Positions 36,610-46,391 of a stretch of DNA of 64,000 nt are shown here, piece by piece (positions within the stretch are counted from its first letter, which is position 1; the number at the start of each line of letters is the position of its first letter). A model generated the notes under the pieces. That model had not been told where the DNA came from, did no database searches, and saw nothing but the letters and a program-made list of their open reading frames with translations. Source of the stretch: Deinococcus soli (ex Cha et al. 2016) (lineage in GTDB: Bacteria; Deinococcota; Deinococci; Deinococcales; Deinococcaceae); contig NZ_CP011389.1 in assembly GCF_001007995.1 (NCBI RefSeq), forward strand, positions 1,240,001 to 1,304,000, read 5' to 3'. Position numbers and translations under genes: made by a program.

Positions 36610-38870
36610 TATCCCTCACCGCCGATCACGGTCATCTGGTTCCCTACCACTTGGCCTCCCTGCAGCAGCACCACGAATCCCGCCTGTCCTTCCAGGCTGT
36701 CGTCGTCCACGAAGAGGGACGCCTTGCCGTTGCCCTCGCCGCCCTTGCCACTGACAACGCTGGTGGCGGGATCGCCTACCTTCCGGCGCAGGTCCACCTG
36801 CCATGCACCGGCGCCTTCCACGTCCACGCGGCACACGAGGCCTTTCCATCTCACCTGGCTGATGCGGGCGGTGGCGGCGGGCGTGCGGGACTTCAGCGTG
36901 AGCACGGGCACGACGCTCTCCTGCAGGGACACGCCGCCGTGCCCGTAGGAGGTGCCAGCCTCGAAGCAGGCGACGCCGCTGGCCACGGTGACCTGCACGT
37001 CGGGGTCCCACGTCCAGGGGACGGTGGGCTGGTCCGAGTGGTTGCCGGGCTTGAGCAGCGCGCAGCGGCTCTTCTTGAGCTGCGTGATCGCGGCCGGCAG
37101 CTCGATCTTCGGGAGGCCGCCGGGGAGAAGTAACCACCCGTGGTCAGTCACGATCCGCACCTCGCGGTACCCGGCGGCGAGCAGGCCCTCCACCCGGTCC
37201 TGCAGGGCACGCAGCTCGTCTGGCAGGCGGGCCGGCATGAATTCGCCCTCGTCGTGCCCGAGTCGGTCGAAGTTGCCCAGTTCCGTCCAGGCGGCCCCCT
37301 GGGCGTCGCCCATGTCGTGGCGCGCGATGGGTTGGAAGCCGACTGAGCGGAGCTGGTCGCGCAGCACCTCGGCCGTGACCTTCCGGCCAGCGGCGCTCGC
37401 GTGCAGGTCCGCGTGCCCGGTCAGCGTGCCTGTGCCGGGGGCGACTGCGGGCTTCGCGGTGGATGTGACGGTCGGGAGCGCCGCGAACTGCCAGCCGAGG
37501 CTCACGTCGTAAGCGCCATCCAGTTGCTGTTCAAGGAGGCGCGCGACGTCGAAGCGCAGCCCGTCGACGAACAGCACGGCCAGCCCGGGCGTGGCGGTCC
37601 AGTTGCCGGAAGCAGGTCGAGGCAGGCCGTGCGCGAAGACCTCCTGCTGGAAGGCGGCGTTGGCGCGCTCCAGCCACTCGAGGTACAGGCCGCGCAGGGC
37701 CTCACCCACCGCCTTGACGTCCTCGGGTTTACGCACGCTGCCCAGGGCGGCGAGCACCGCCGCGTCCACCCGCCACGCGCGCGCCACATAGTCCTCCGCC
37801 AGCTCGCGGGCCGTCCCCCCCACCGGCAGCTGCGTGCTGCCCGCGGCAAGGCCGACGAGGGCCTCCAGGGCCCGCGCCAGGGGTGCCCGGCCGAGCTCGG
37901 CCCACACCCAGGCCCGTCGGGCCCCGTGCGCGGCGTCCAGCTCGGTGAGCCGAGCGCGGGCCTTCGCCGGGGCCAGCGTGCCCACCTGGGCCAGCTCCGC
38001 GCGCAGGGCGTCCTCATGGGCCTGGTTGACCTGCGGCCAGGCCTCCTCACGCGCCGCGCCCTGAGTGTGGGCAGCTTCCAGTTGCGCCACGACCCCGGGG
38101 TACCGGCCCGGCTGATCACGGAAGCGCCGCCACACCTGCTCCCACGCGCCGTCCCCCTGGGCCAGGGCAGCGGCGGCCTGAAGTGGGCCGTCCTCGCGGG
38201 GGTGCAGCCCATAGACCGCCTGCATGGCGTCCCCGAAGCCCGAGTCGGTCTCCTGAGGGTCGTTCAGCCAGGCGAGCACTTCGCCCTCGAGGTCGGGATG
38301 CTGGATGGCCCGCAGCACCGGCACCGACAGGGGCGCGCGGACGCGCAGGTCTTCAATGGACATGGTCAGCAGCCTGGGAAGCGCGCGCAGCAGCTCGGCT
38401 TTCGTCTCGGCACCCTCGACGACCGCGACGTTCGCCCCGAGACTGGGGTGCGTCAGGAAGGCGGACACGCCCCAGGGTCGCCCATTCGGATGCACCCAGG
38501 TCGCGCCTCGGTACTGCAGTTCCACGAGGGGCCGCAGTTCCTTGGCCGCCGTCCCGGGCCGCAGATCATCACGGGATACGCCCGGCAGGTACAGGACGGG
38601 CACGGCGTGCTGAGCCATCACCACGTCGGGCAGGGTCCCAGCGATCGCGGCCCGCAGCCAGAGGGCCGGCCCGGTCAGACTGGCCAGGTCATAGCGGCCC
38701 AGGGTGAGGACCGGCAGGTGCGGGCGCAGCTCGGGGATGGCCGACTCCCACTGCCGCCCCGGGTCAAACCAGAGCAGGGCAGCGGGAGCCACCTGGTCAC
38801 CCTTGTTGTAGGCGCTCGCCCCCTTGAGTCGGGTGAGCAGGACGTCGAAAAGGCGCGGCGTGGCGGGCAT
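36609..38870 (-). CDS. pglZ: BREX phosphatase-domain protein PglZ (type B)
   Basis: A 753-residue protein. The PglZ alkaline-phosphatase-like core shows LFVDGLRFDVARLL (near 433), the metal-binding TDHGWLLLPGG (near 575) and the family end GTSYGHGGVSLQESVVPVL (near 645). A C-terminal beta domain of about 90 residues follows. PglZ is a core protein of all BREX systems. It has its own -10 box (TAGACT) 8 bases before its ATG, so pglZ-brxL can be made apart from the upstream genes. Confidence 0.93.
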   Translation of the reverse strand: MPATPRLFDVLLTRLKGASAYNKGDQVAPAALLWFDPGRQWESAIPELRPHLPVLTLGRYDLASLTGPALWLRAAIAGTLPDVVMAQHAVPVLYLPGVSRDDLRPGTAAKELRPLVELQYRGATWVHPNGRPWGVSAFLTHPSLGANVAVVEGAETKAELLRALPRLLTMSIEDLRVRAPLSVPVLRAIQHPDLEGEVLAWLNDPQETDSGFGDAMQAVYGLHPREDGPLQAAAALAQGDGAWEQVWRRFRDQPGRYPGVVAQLEAAHTQGAAREEAWPQVNQAHEDALRAELAQVGTLAPAKARARLTELDAAHGARRAWVWAELGRAPLARALEALVGLAAGSTQLPVGGTARELAEDYVARAWRVDAAVLAALGSVRKPEDVKAVGEALRGLYLEWLERANAAFQQEVFAHGLPRPASGNWTATPGLAVLFVDGLRFDVARLLEQQLDGAYDVSLGWQFAALPTVTSTAKPAVAPGTGTLTGHADLHASAAGRKVTAEVLRDQLRSVGFQPIARHDMGDAQGAAWTELGNFDRLGHDEGEFMPARLPDELRALQDRVEGLLAAGYREVRIVTDHGWLLLPGGLPKIELPAAITQLKKSRCALLKPGNHSDQPTVPWTWDPDVQVTVASGVACFEAGTSYGHGGVSLQESVVPVLTLKSRTPAATARISQVRWKGLVCRVDVEGAGAWQVDLRRKVGDPATSVVSGKGGEGNGKASLFVDDDSLEGQAGFVVLLQGGQVVGNQMTVIGGEG

Positions 38871-38878
38871 GTGAGGGC

Positions 38879-38884
38879 AGTCTA
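38879..38884 (-). promoter_or_regulatory. -10 box (TAGACT) of pglZ-brxL
   Basis: TAGACT on the minus strand lies 8 bases before the pglZ ATG, in the 36-bp gap after the dprA-like gene. No strong -35 is visible. Confidence 0.55.
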
Positions 38885-38906
38885 CCGTTCACCCCCAGCT
38901 CAGGCT

Positions 38907-39878
38907 TCAGGGGGTGTCGAAGAGTCCCGGTTGCGTGCTCACGGGCCTGACCGGCGGGGGCAGCAGGAGGGCGTCCTGAATGGCGTAGAACATCTCGTTG
39001 TCCGCCGTGACGCTCACCGATTCGGCAAAGGCGCGGGCCAGCGCCTGGTTGCCTTCGGCTGGCAGGTCCAGGACGAAAACGCGCCGTCCCAGACGGTGGG
39101 CGTCCTCTGCACCTGCCCAGGTGCCGCTCTGGGCTGTCTTGCCTTCGACCTTCGTCTCTTTGACTCCCGTCTGCGCGACGATGACGAAGTCGGCCAGCGC
39201 CACGATCAGGCGGTTGCGCATCATGGCGAAGCGTCCCTGCCAGCGCGACTTGGGGTGCAGCTCGGACAGGAGGGCCACCTGCCCTTCGAGCAGGCCACGG
39301 TGGCGCTTACGGAGCAGGGTTGCTGTGGCCTTGTCGAGCAGGCCCTGCGGCAACACCGAGACCACGTTGCCGCCGGCGCTGAGGGCCGCCTCCTCGGCCT
39401 CCTGATCGACGCCGCGGGCGTTACCGCTCACCAGCACGAGCCCTTCACTGGCGAAGAAGGCGGCTGCGCGCCGGGCCGCGTCGAGCGCCTCCGGGCTGGC
39501 GTCACGCGAGCCGATGATCGCCACGGTCCGGCGGGCGTTGAGCAGGTCGCGGCTGCCCGCGAGGTACAGGGCCACTGGGGTGCGTTGCTTGAGTGCGCGC
39601 TTGAAGCGGTTCGGATATGCGGCGTCGCGGCCGGTCACGACGCTCATCCCCTGGGAGGAGAGCTCCTCCAGGAGAAAGGCTTCCTGCGCGGCGGTGTCGA
39701 AGGCGGCGCGGACGGCGTCCCTTGTGGGGGCGTCCACGCCGGGGTACGCGGCCTCGGCCCAGGCGGTCAGGTTGGCAGCCTCGCCGTCCAGTTCCCTGGC
39801 GGCCTGCAGCGCGGCGATTCGCCCCGCAGGTTTCAGGCGGGCGTGGGCGAGAAGATGCCAGTACAGGTGTTCACTCAT
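38907..39878 (-). CDS. DprA/Smf-like Rossmann-fold protein in the BREX cluster
   Basis: A 323-residue protein of the DprA family. The core shows AIIGSRDAS (near 120), LVSGNARGVDQEAEEAAL in place of the usual SGxAxGID-x3-H, and MRNRLIVALAD. The N-terminal part is a helical domain. True DprA loads RecA on incoming DNA; the changed motif and the location (4-base overlap with a RecQ-phosphoribosyltransferase gene inside BREX) suggest a defence role instead, perhaps binding a nucleotide-type ligand as SLOG-superfamily domains can (inference). Confidence 0.85.
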   Translation of the reverse strand: MSEHLYWHLLAHARLKPAGRIAALQAARELDGEAANLTAWAEAAYPGVDAPTRDAVRAAFDTAAQEAFLLEELSSQGMSVVTGRDAAYPNRFKRALKQRTPVALYLAGSRDLLNARRTVAIIGSRDASPEALDAARRAAAFFASEGLVLVSGNARGVDQEAEEAALSAGGNVVSVLPQGLLDKATATLLRKRHRGLLEGQVALLSELHPKSRWQGRFAMMRNRLIVALADFVIVAQTGVKETKVEGKTAQSGTWAGAEDAHRLGRRVFVLDLPAEGNQALARAFAESVSVTADNEMFYAIQDALLLPPPVRPVSTQPGLFDTP

Positions 39879-42739
39879 GCGTCACTCAAGCGGGTCTTGG
39901 CGATGGTCACGGGGTAGATCACCCCGGCGCCCGCCTCCTTCAACACCTTACCAGCTTCAGCCATCGTGATTCCGCTGTCGAACACATCATCGAGCAGCAG
40001 AATGTTTTTACCGTAAAGCTCGTCGCCGCACTTGAAGACGCCCTTGAGGTTGCGCTTCTTCCCTTCACGCGAGGCGAAGCCCTTCTGGGCCACGGTCAGG
40101 CGCGTCTTCGTCAACGTGTCCATCAGCGGCTTTCCAAGCCTGTCCGCCACCTTGCGGGCAAAGTTCTCGACCAGCGGGCCGCTTTCCGAGGGGGGCATGA
40201 ACGTGACGGCGTCAATGTCCTCGTGAGGCAGACGCGCCCGCACCAGCCGCACGACAGCCTCGACCAGTTCGTCCGGGAAGTCTCCTCTTCCCTCGTACTT
40301 GCTGCCCCCGACGAGCTCACCGACCCGCGTATGGCCGTAGTAGTCGACCGCGTACCCGGACGCGAAGATCGGCTCTCCTTTCAACACGTTCCTAAGCGAG
40401 AGCTTGGGGTACTCCGTGAACTCACGCGCAACGCCCATCAGGTCAGGCAGCACCTGCACAGGCGGCAGGCTCACGCAGCGGTCACAACGCCCGCACGCCT
40501 GACCCTCCGGGTCGCCAAGAAATTGCGTGAAGTACCGCATCCGGCAGCCATCGTGCGCGGCGTAGGCCTCCATCACGGCCAGTTCCTCCAGGCGGCGGTC
40601 ATGGGAGGCGTTGATATCCAGGCCCTGAACGTTCACGGCCCGCAGCAGACGGTAGTACCCATCCTTGTCCTTCGCCAGCGCGCCGTCGAGCATCAGGTCC
40701 GTCAACACGCGCTTGACGATGTTCTCGCTCAGGCCGCAGTGGGCCTCCAGATCTCGCAACCGCAGAGCCTCGGACGTCAGCGCCTGGATAACCCTCTCGT
40801 AGTGCTCCTCGAGCGGCTTGCTGCGAGCGATGAAGTGCCGCTGCAGTTCAACGTCATTGGCCTTGTAGAGCAGCACCACGTCGGCCGGCTGACCGTCGCG
40901 CCCCGCCCGCCCCACCTCCTGGTAGTAGTGCAGCGGCGAGCCGGGAAACTCGGCATGTATGACGAAGCGCACGTCCGGCTTATCGACGCCCATCCCGAGC
41001 GCGTTCGTTGCCACGACCACCTTCAGCTCGTTCGCCATGAAGCGCCGCTCCACCTCAGGGCGATCAGGACGTGCACTGTGATAGTGCTCCGCCTCAATCC
41101 CCTGCTCGCGCAGGAACAGCGCCAGGGCCTCCGTCTGCGCCTGCGTGGCCGCATACACGATGCCCGTCCCCGCGGCCGCCTTCACGAAAGCCGCCACGTT
41201 CGCGTACTTCTCCCCCTCGTTGTCCACCACGATCGTGCGCAGGGCCAGATTCGGGCGCACCAGCGGCCCGCGAATCACCCGCGCCCCCTGGCCGATCTGG
41301 ATCAACACGTCCTGCTCGACGCTCTCGGTTGCCGTCGCCGTGACCGCCACGACCGGGACACTCTGCGGCAGCAGCTGAACGACCCGCGCGATGCGGCGGT
41401 AATCAGGCCGGAAGTCATGCCCCCACACGGAGATGCAGTGCGCCTCGTCCACGACCATGGCCTTGATGGGCAGACGCGGCACGAACTCCTCCCACAGGCT
41501 GTTGTCGAGTCGTTCAGGGGCGATCAGTAGCAGGTCGACCATGCCCTGAGCGGCCCGCTCCAGGATCTCGCGGTGCACCGCCTGACGGGAGGCGGGATCA
41601 TCCGCCTCGCCCTGATCAGAGTTGATGAACTCCGCGCGCAACCCGAACCCCTGCGCTTTGGCCGCCTGGTCCCGCATGAGTGCCCGCAGAGGCGAGAACA
41701 CCACCGTGAGACCCTTGACCCGCGCCACCATCTGGTACACGAGGCTCTTGCCCCACCCGGTGGGCTGAACCAGCAGCAGGCGCTCACCGTCCAGCACGGC
41801 GCTGATGGCCTCCTCCTGTCCCGGCTTGAAGGCCTGCAGGCCAAATTCCTCGCGCAAGATCGCCTTCAGGTCGACGGGCCGGGTCATCGTCATATCTTCC
41901 ATGTGATCCTCTCCTGTGGCGCGCCGCCACTCGCGGGCGCAGTGTTCGAATACGCCTCTCAACTGCGTCACTGCCTGATGAAGCTCCCGCACCCAATCGG
42001 GAGCGGGCTGGTATGCCTGCGAGTTCCGCCCCTCGAGCAGATCGGCGATCTTTCGAGTGCCGCCGCCCAGCTCCTGCAGCAGCAGGGCCTCCCTGACATC
42101 CGGGACATGCTGGGCGTAGATATCCAGAAAGCCCTGGACCTGCTCGAAAAAGGTCAGGATCTCCGCGTGCTCGTCAGGCGACAGCAGGTCACGCCTGCGC
42201 CAGAGCAGGTCATCGAGGATGACGCCCTGCAGGGCTTCACACCGAGTGAGTTCATCCTCCAGCAGGTGGATGTCGGACATGTACATCCGTGGGAACAGGT
42301 CAAGGCGCTTGAGGGGCGGTGCCAGAACTTTCGTCTGCGGGGGCTCCTCCGGGTCAGGAAGGGCCGAGGCCACCGCCAGAGGAGGAGCAGCCTGACTGAC
42401 AGGCTGATCGAACTCGTCCGGCGCACGCCCTTTCCCACCTGAAGGCACATCGGCGCCATCCAAGATCTGCGGCTCCTCCAGTGCGGCGCCAACCACAGGC
42501 CCCCGCCGCACAAAACGTGCCCCGTCCCCCTGCAACCAGCGAGTCACGTGCTGCATGTCGTACGGGACGCCCTTCCTCTCTTCGCGCCTTACCGCCGTCA
42601 CCTGGGCGTCGCAGACCAGATGCAGTGAAGCCACCAGCTGCTCAACATCCTGCCGGGTGTCGAAAGAGAAGGCCTGTCCCCCCATCAGGCGGCCGTTCAG
42701 CAGAATCACGTACGTCGATGCAGTGGGCGATGAAGTCAA
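39875..42739 (-). CDS. RecQ-like helicase fused to a phosphoribosyltransferase domain
   Basis: A 954-residue fusion. Residues 1-290 are unrecognised and mostly helical. A RecQ-type helicase follows: VQPTGWGKSLVYQ (near 329), VVDEAHCISVWGHDFRPDYR (near 431), ATNALGMGVDKPDVRFVIH and QEVGRAGRDG. Next comes a zinc site (CRMRYF...CGRCDRC, near 735-755). The end is a ComF-type phosphoribosyltransferase with the PRPP loop ILLLDDVFDSGITM (near 915). The start is TTG at 42739, overlapping the pglX stop by 4 bases. It is followed by the DprA-like gene with an ATGA overlap, so the three are tightly coupled. Confidence 0.88.
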   Translation of the reverse strand: MTSSPTASTYVILLNGRLMGGQAFSFDTRQDVEQLVASLHLVCDAQVTAVRREERKGVPYDMQHVTRWLQGDGARFVRRGPVVGAALEEPQILDGADVPSGGKGRAPDEFDQPVSQAAPPLAVASALPDPEEPPQTKVLAPPLKRLDLFPRMYMSDIHLLEDELTRCEALQGVILDDLLWRRRDLLSPDEHAEILTFFEQVQGFLDIYAQHVPDVREALLLQELGGGTRKIADLLEGRNSQAYQPAPDWVRELHQAVTQLRGVFEHCAREWRRATGEDHMEDMTMTRPVDLKAILREEFGLQAFKPGQEEAISAVLDGERLLLVQPTGWGKSLVYQMVARVKGLTVVFSPLRALMRDQAAKAQGFGLRAEFINSDQGEADDPASRQAVHREILERAAQGMVDLLLIAPERLDNSLWEEFVPRLPIKAMVVDEAHCISVWGHDFRPDYRRIARVVQLLPQSVPVVAVTATATESVEQDVLIQIGQGARVIRGPLVRPNLALRTIVVDNEGEKYANVAAFVKAAAGTGIVYAATQAQTEALALFLREQGIEAEHYHSARPDRPEVERRFMANELKVVVATNALGMGVDKPDVRFVIHAEFPGSPLHYYQEVGRAGRDGQPADVVLLYKANDVELQRHFIARSKPLEEHYERVIQALTSEALRLRDLEAHCGLSENIVKRVLTDLMLDGALAKDKDGYYRLLRAVNVQGLDINASHDRRLEELAVMEAYAAHDGCRMRYFTQFLGDPEGQACGRCDRCVSLPPVQVLPDLMGVAREFTEYPKLSLRNVLKGEPIFASGYAVDYYGHTRVGELVGGSKYEGRGDFPDELVEAVVRLVRARLPHEDIDAVTFMPPSESGPLVENFARKVADRLGKPLMDTLTKTRLTVAQKGFASREGKKRNLKGVFKCGDELYGKNILLLDDVFDSGITMAEAGKVLKEAGAGVIYPVTIAKTRLSDA

Positions 42740-45700
42740 GCGGGAGCCTGTACGCCCGCTCGGGCCCGCCGCTTCTCGTCCAGCGTCAGGTGCAGGTCGT
42801 TGTGCCGCTCGGTGGTGCCACTCGCGTTGGGTTTAGGATCGTTGCCGCGGTCCTTCGTCCACTTCACGTTCACCTTCGCGCGCAGCACGCCAGCCATCAC
42901 GAAGGGCCGGATGTTGAGGCGTACACCATCGTTCAGGTCAGGCGCCCAGCCCAGCGCCTGCTCGTGCAGGGGCTTCCAGCGCACGTAGATGTCGTAGGGC
43001 GGTTCACCCGCCAGGATGGCCTCCAGCTTGCCCTGAAGCTCCCTGGCCGCCACGAGGCGAGCTTCCGCACCCGCCGTCTTGGCGCTGACTTCAGCCTGCT
43101 GCTGGTTGATCCAGTTGCCCAGGTACGTGTAGGTCAGCTTCTCCAGCCTGGCCCGGTCGAGGCCGTGGTAGTTCACGATGGCGCTGAAACCATCCTTGCG
43201 TCCGTCCCAGATGTGCCAGAGGAAGGGGCGGTGGTGGAAGAGCTTAGCGTGCTGCTCGAAGAACTTGTCACGCAGCCACGTTGCCAGATCGGGGCTGCCC
43301 ACCCCTGCGAGCAGTTCCGCGAGCTTCGCGGGCGTCCACGCCGAGCCGAAGCCCTGCGCCAAGGCGTCCAGCAGACGCTCGTGAGCGGCCTTCTCGCCTG
43401 CCACGGGCGGCAGGCAGACGATCCCGTCCGCGTCGGGCACAACGTCATCCTTGACCTGCTCGGGCCAGGCGTAGCCAAGGAGGCGCGCCATCGCCACCTG
43501 TAGTGGCTCAGATGTATCGTCGATGGTACCTTTAAACATCCATTGAGTAGGATCTTCCGAACGGATCTCAAGCAAGCCTTGAGGAAGCTTTTCCTGAGCC
43601 TGCTGACGCCAATATTCAATATCAATCGAGGCTTTAAGAATATAGCCGTTATCGACGTTGCCCTTTTGATTAACATCCCTGATAGATGAAGCCAACCCAC
43701 CGCTCTCGGCAAATAGCCAAAAGGCAGCTAGGTCAGACTCATTTGACGGTATAAGTGCTGCAACGTTGGTATCGAATCTAGCTCCGGAGTATCTACCAGC
43801 AGACAGACTGGACATCTGACTAATCGCTATGCCCTTCTTTCCCCATGCCTCACGACCTCTTATATATGCACCACTTGCGTTTTGAATACCTTCGATATCT
43901 TCCACATAAGAACATCCACAACTAGACTCTTGTGTTATCGACGATTGATAGTAGTGCCACTTATTTTCAGGACATATAACAATTTCCCAAAACCTGCGAC
44001 GATACCTTGAATCGTCCCCAGTAGTGATACCCTTATAACAACCGGCCACTTCGCTTATAGCGACGCCTTTATCATTATTTCTAAATGAAATGATGGAATC
44101 AGTTTTATCAGCCTGAGCTGCCTGATTTACTTCAACAAGGTCGCCAAGCAAAAGGGAATTCATCTTTTCGTTCACCGTCTTGGAGTGGCTAGCCTCTACC
44201 CCCATTATCCTATTCTCGCGTCCCGGCCTTACATTAGACATCGCAAGCAGGGCAACATTCACAACTTCCCCACTGATAGTCTCAAACGCGCCCGAACCTA
44301 ACCGCGCCACCCAGTCCCATTTCTGATCCCTCAGCAGATTCTCACGAAGCTTTTTGTAGCTACCTAAGAAGAGCCAATTCTGAGGAGTCACCAGTGCGTA
44401 TGTGCCGCCCTTTTTCGCAAATTCACGGCAACGCTCTACAAATACACTCGCGAGGTCGGCCTTGCCCATTGGAAAACGTCGCTCTACGAAATCGGCTAAC
44501 ACCTCACCCTGCTTAGCTCGCGCTAAATAAGGCACATTTGTAACGACGAAGTGGTAACTCCCGTTCAAGAGGTGGGCCGCTTTGGCGACACCCTCTACTG
44601 TTTCCCCAAAAATTGCGCTTGCCGGATCCTCTTTCTTCTCGCCTTTCCCCAATTTGTCCATTAGGCCCGCAAGGTCTTGCAAAGCATCCTCACCAAACAT
44701 TCCCAGCGCTTCTACAGTTTGCCTCGGGTTGATGAGGCTGCCGAGGTCGGTGGCGTTTTTGAATTCGGCGTGCAGGTCGCGCAAGACCATCTTCGTGTTG
44801 GTGTCGTCTACCAGGGCAAGCCAGTCGTTGACGTCCGCGCCGACGGGGATGCCGCTGCAGGCCACGTGTGGCACGGGCACTTCGCGGTAGCCGCCGGCCT
44901 TCCAGGCCTCCAGGGTGAGGTTGAAGGCGGCGAGCTGGGTGCAGCGGGGGTCGAGTTCCAGGCCGTGCAGGTTGTCGCGCAGGACGGCCTCGGCGGCTTC
45001 GGCTTCGCTCAGGCCTTCCTCGATCATCCGCAGGCGCCGGAGCAGGGCGAACGCCGCGACGAGGAAGTGCCCGCTGCCGCAGCAGGGGTCGATGACCTTC
45101 AGCTCCTTCACGGTGGCAGGCCAGCCGTCGAAGGTGCCTGCGGCGGGGGTGCCGTCCTCCAGCGTCCGCAGGTAGCTTTTCTCGGTGGGGAGGGGCTGGT
45201 CGGGGTGCCGCGCCGTCCACCACGCGCCGATGGTGTTGTGCAGCATGAACTGCACCATGTAGTGCTCGGTGAAGAGCTGCGTGACCGGGCTGATGTCCGC
45301 ACCGGCGATCTTGCGCCCGCTGTCGTTGACCTGCTTCTTGCGGCGGGCCTGCCAGAACTGGTACACCCAGCCCAGGCCGTCATCGGCGGTGTAGGCGGGC
45401 TTGGGGATGCCGTCCAGCAGGGCTTCGAGCGTCTGCCGGTGCTCGGGCGCGAAGCGCACCTGCAGCAGGGGGTCCTGCGGGCGGAAGATGCCGGGCAGCA
45501 TCAGCGCGGCGTACTTCGCGGCGACCGCGTAGGCGTCCGGCTCGCCCTCATCGGCGGCCAGCTCCGCGCAGTCAGTCAGGCTCACGCTGACGCCCTCGGG
45601 GTGCATCAGCAGGCCGTTCGCCTCAAGGAAGCGCGCGAAGAGCATGGTGTGCCACTGCTCGTACGCGCACTCCCGCACGAGAGCCTCCCGCCCCCCGAGC

Positions 45701-45891
45701 TGCTTCTCCTTGGCCTGGAGGCGGCGCCGCAGCTTGCGCGCGTCGTCATCCAGGTGATCCAGGTCACCCGTGCGCTGGTTGTGCAGGAGGAGGGTGTCGA
45801 GGGCCTGCCGCGCCGCTTCCTCGGCCGCGTCACGGGCTTCGATGATGGCCCTTTCCAGGGTTCGGCGCAGGGCAGTGTCAAGTGCGGTCAT
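42736..45891 (-). CDS. pglX: BREX adenine-specific DNA methyltransferase PglX
   Basis: A 1051-residue methylase. SAM-binding motif I is VIDPCCGSGHFLVAAF (near 273), and catalytic motif IV reads VVTNVPYLAR (near 453, N-V-P-Y for the usual NPPY). PglX marks host DNA at non-palindromic sites and is essential in BREX. Residues about 397-784 (DNA 43540-44700) are encoded by clearly AT-rich codons, unlike both ends of the gene; this covers the target-recognition part. The start overlaps the preceding small gene by 4 bases. It is slightly shorter than many type 1 PglX proteins. Confidence 0.93.
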   Translation of the reverse strand: MTALDTALRRTLERAIIEARDAAEEAARQALDTLLLHNQRTGDLDHLDDDARKLRRRLQAKEKQLGGREALVRECAYEQWHTMLFARFLEANGLLMHPEGVSVSLTDCAELAADEGEPDAYAVAAKYAALMLPGIFRPQDPLLQVRFAPEHRQTLEALLDGIPKPAYTADDGLGWVYQFWQARRKKQVNDSGRKIAGADISPVTQLFTEHYMVQFMLHNTIGAWWTARHPDQPLPTEKSYLRTLEDGTPAAGTFDGWPATVKELKVIDPCCGSGHFLVAAFALLRRLRMIEEGLSEAEAAEAVLRDNLHGLELDPRCTQLAAFNLTLEAWKAGGYREVPVPHVACSGIPVGADVNDWLALVDDTNTKMVLRDLHAEFKNATDLGSLINPRQTVEALGMFGEDALQDLAGLMDKLGKGEKKEDPASAIFGETVEGVAKAAHLLNGSYHFVVTNVPYLARAKQGEVLADFVERRFPMGKADLASVFVERCREFAKKGGTYALVTPQNWLFLGSYKKLRENLLRDQKWDWVARLGSGAFETISGEVVNVALLAMSNVRPGRENRIMGVEASHSKTVNEKMNSLLLGDLVEVNQAAQADKTDSIISFRNNDKGVAISEVAGCYKGITTGDDSRYRRRFWEIVICPENKWHYYQSSITQESSCGCSYVEDIEGIQNASGAYIRGREAWGKKGIAISQMSSLSAGRYSGARFDTNVAALIPSNESDLAAFWLFAESGGLASSIRDVNQKGNVDNGYILKASIDIEYWRQQAQEKLPQGLLEIRSEDPTQWMFKGTIDDTSEPLQVAMARLLGYAWPEQVKDDVVPDADGIVCLPPVAGEKAAHERLLDALAQGFGSAWTPAKLAELLAGVGSPDLATWLRDKFFEQHAKLFHHRPFLWHIWDGRKDGFSAIVNYHGLDRARLEKLTYTYLGNWINQQQAEVSAKTAGAEARLVAARELQGKLEAILAGEPPYDIYVRWKPLHEQALGWAPDLNDGVRLNIRPFVMAGVLRAKVNVKWTKDRGNDPKPNASGTTERHNDLHLTLDEKRRARAGVQAPA

Positions 45892-46376
45892 TTCGTCCTC
45901 CAGTCCGCCAGATCATCCACGCGAAGGGTCCAGGTGTCTCCACGGAGATATTTAACTAAGTACTCGTACAGTGCCGAATCTTCACGAACATAAAGCTTTA
46001 ACCCATGTCGCATCGGAAAGCCATTCTCATGGTCCGATTTGCTGGTAAGCCAACCAAAATCAGATACGTCTCCGCTTCTTTTGAATTTTTGATCGATTAT
46101 TCTAACTAAAAATGGATTTATGGATGACAGGAAAAACAGCTGGAATTTTCTTGGAGTAGCTGCACACTCAATACATTTGTGATCTAAACCATAATCTGGA
46201 TCCATATCAATGAAATGCACATCTTCGTGACCTAATTCTTTCAGAACAGATATACCCATAGGCCTTAAGGAGCCAGCAAGGCATCGCTCACATATACAAT
46301 CAGATCCATCTTTTTTAATCCCATTTTTCCAATTAGATTCATCAATTTCGTACATTATGTTATCGAATCCACCCAT
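45888..46376 (-). CDS. AT-rich zinc-ribbon protein, 162 aa
   Basis: I do not recognise the family. Two CxxC pairs (CICERC near 30, KCIECA near 68) look like a zinc ribbon. The ribosome site GGAGG is 6 bases before the ATG. Most codons are AT-rich, unlike the BREX genes around it except the middle of pglX; only the last 18 residues (RGDTWTLRVDDLADWRTK) return to GC-rich codons. It overlaps pglX by 4 bases, so it was probably acquired or exchanged together with the pglX specificity region. Confidence 0.75.
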   Translation of the reverse strand: MGGFDNIMYEIDESNWKNGIKKDGSDCICERCLAGSLRPMGISVLKELGHEDVHFIDMDPDYGLDHKCIECAATPRKFQLFFLSSINPFLVRIIDQKFKRSGDVSDFGWLTSKSDHENGFPMRHGLKLYVREDSALYEYLVKYLRGDTWTLRVDDLADWRTK

Positions 46377-46391
46377 TAAGTCCTCCGATCT

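Noticed and set aside
38907..39878. Ordinary dprA of natural transformation
   Set aside because: The location within a BREX operon, overlap with the RecQ-PRTase gene and altered site motif make the housekeeping role unlikely, though the fold is the same.
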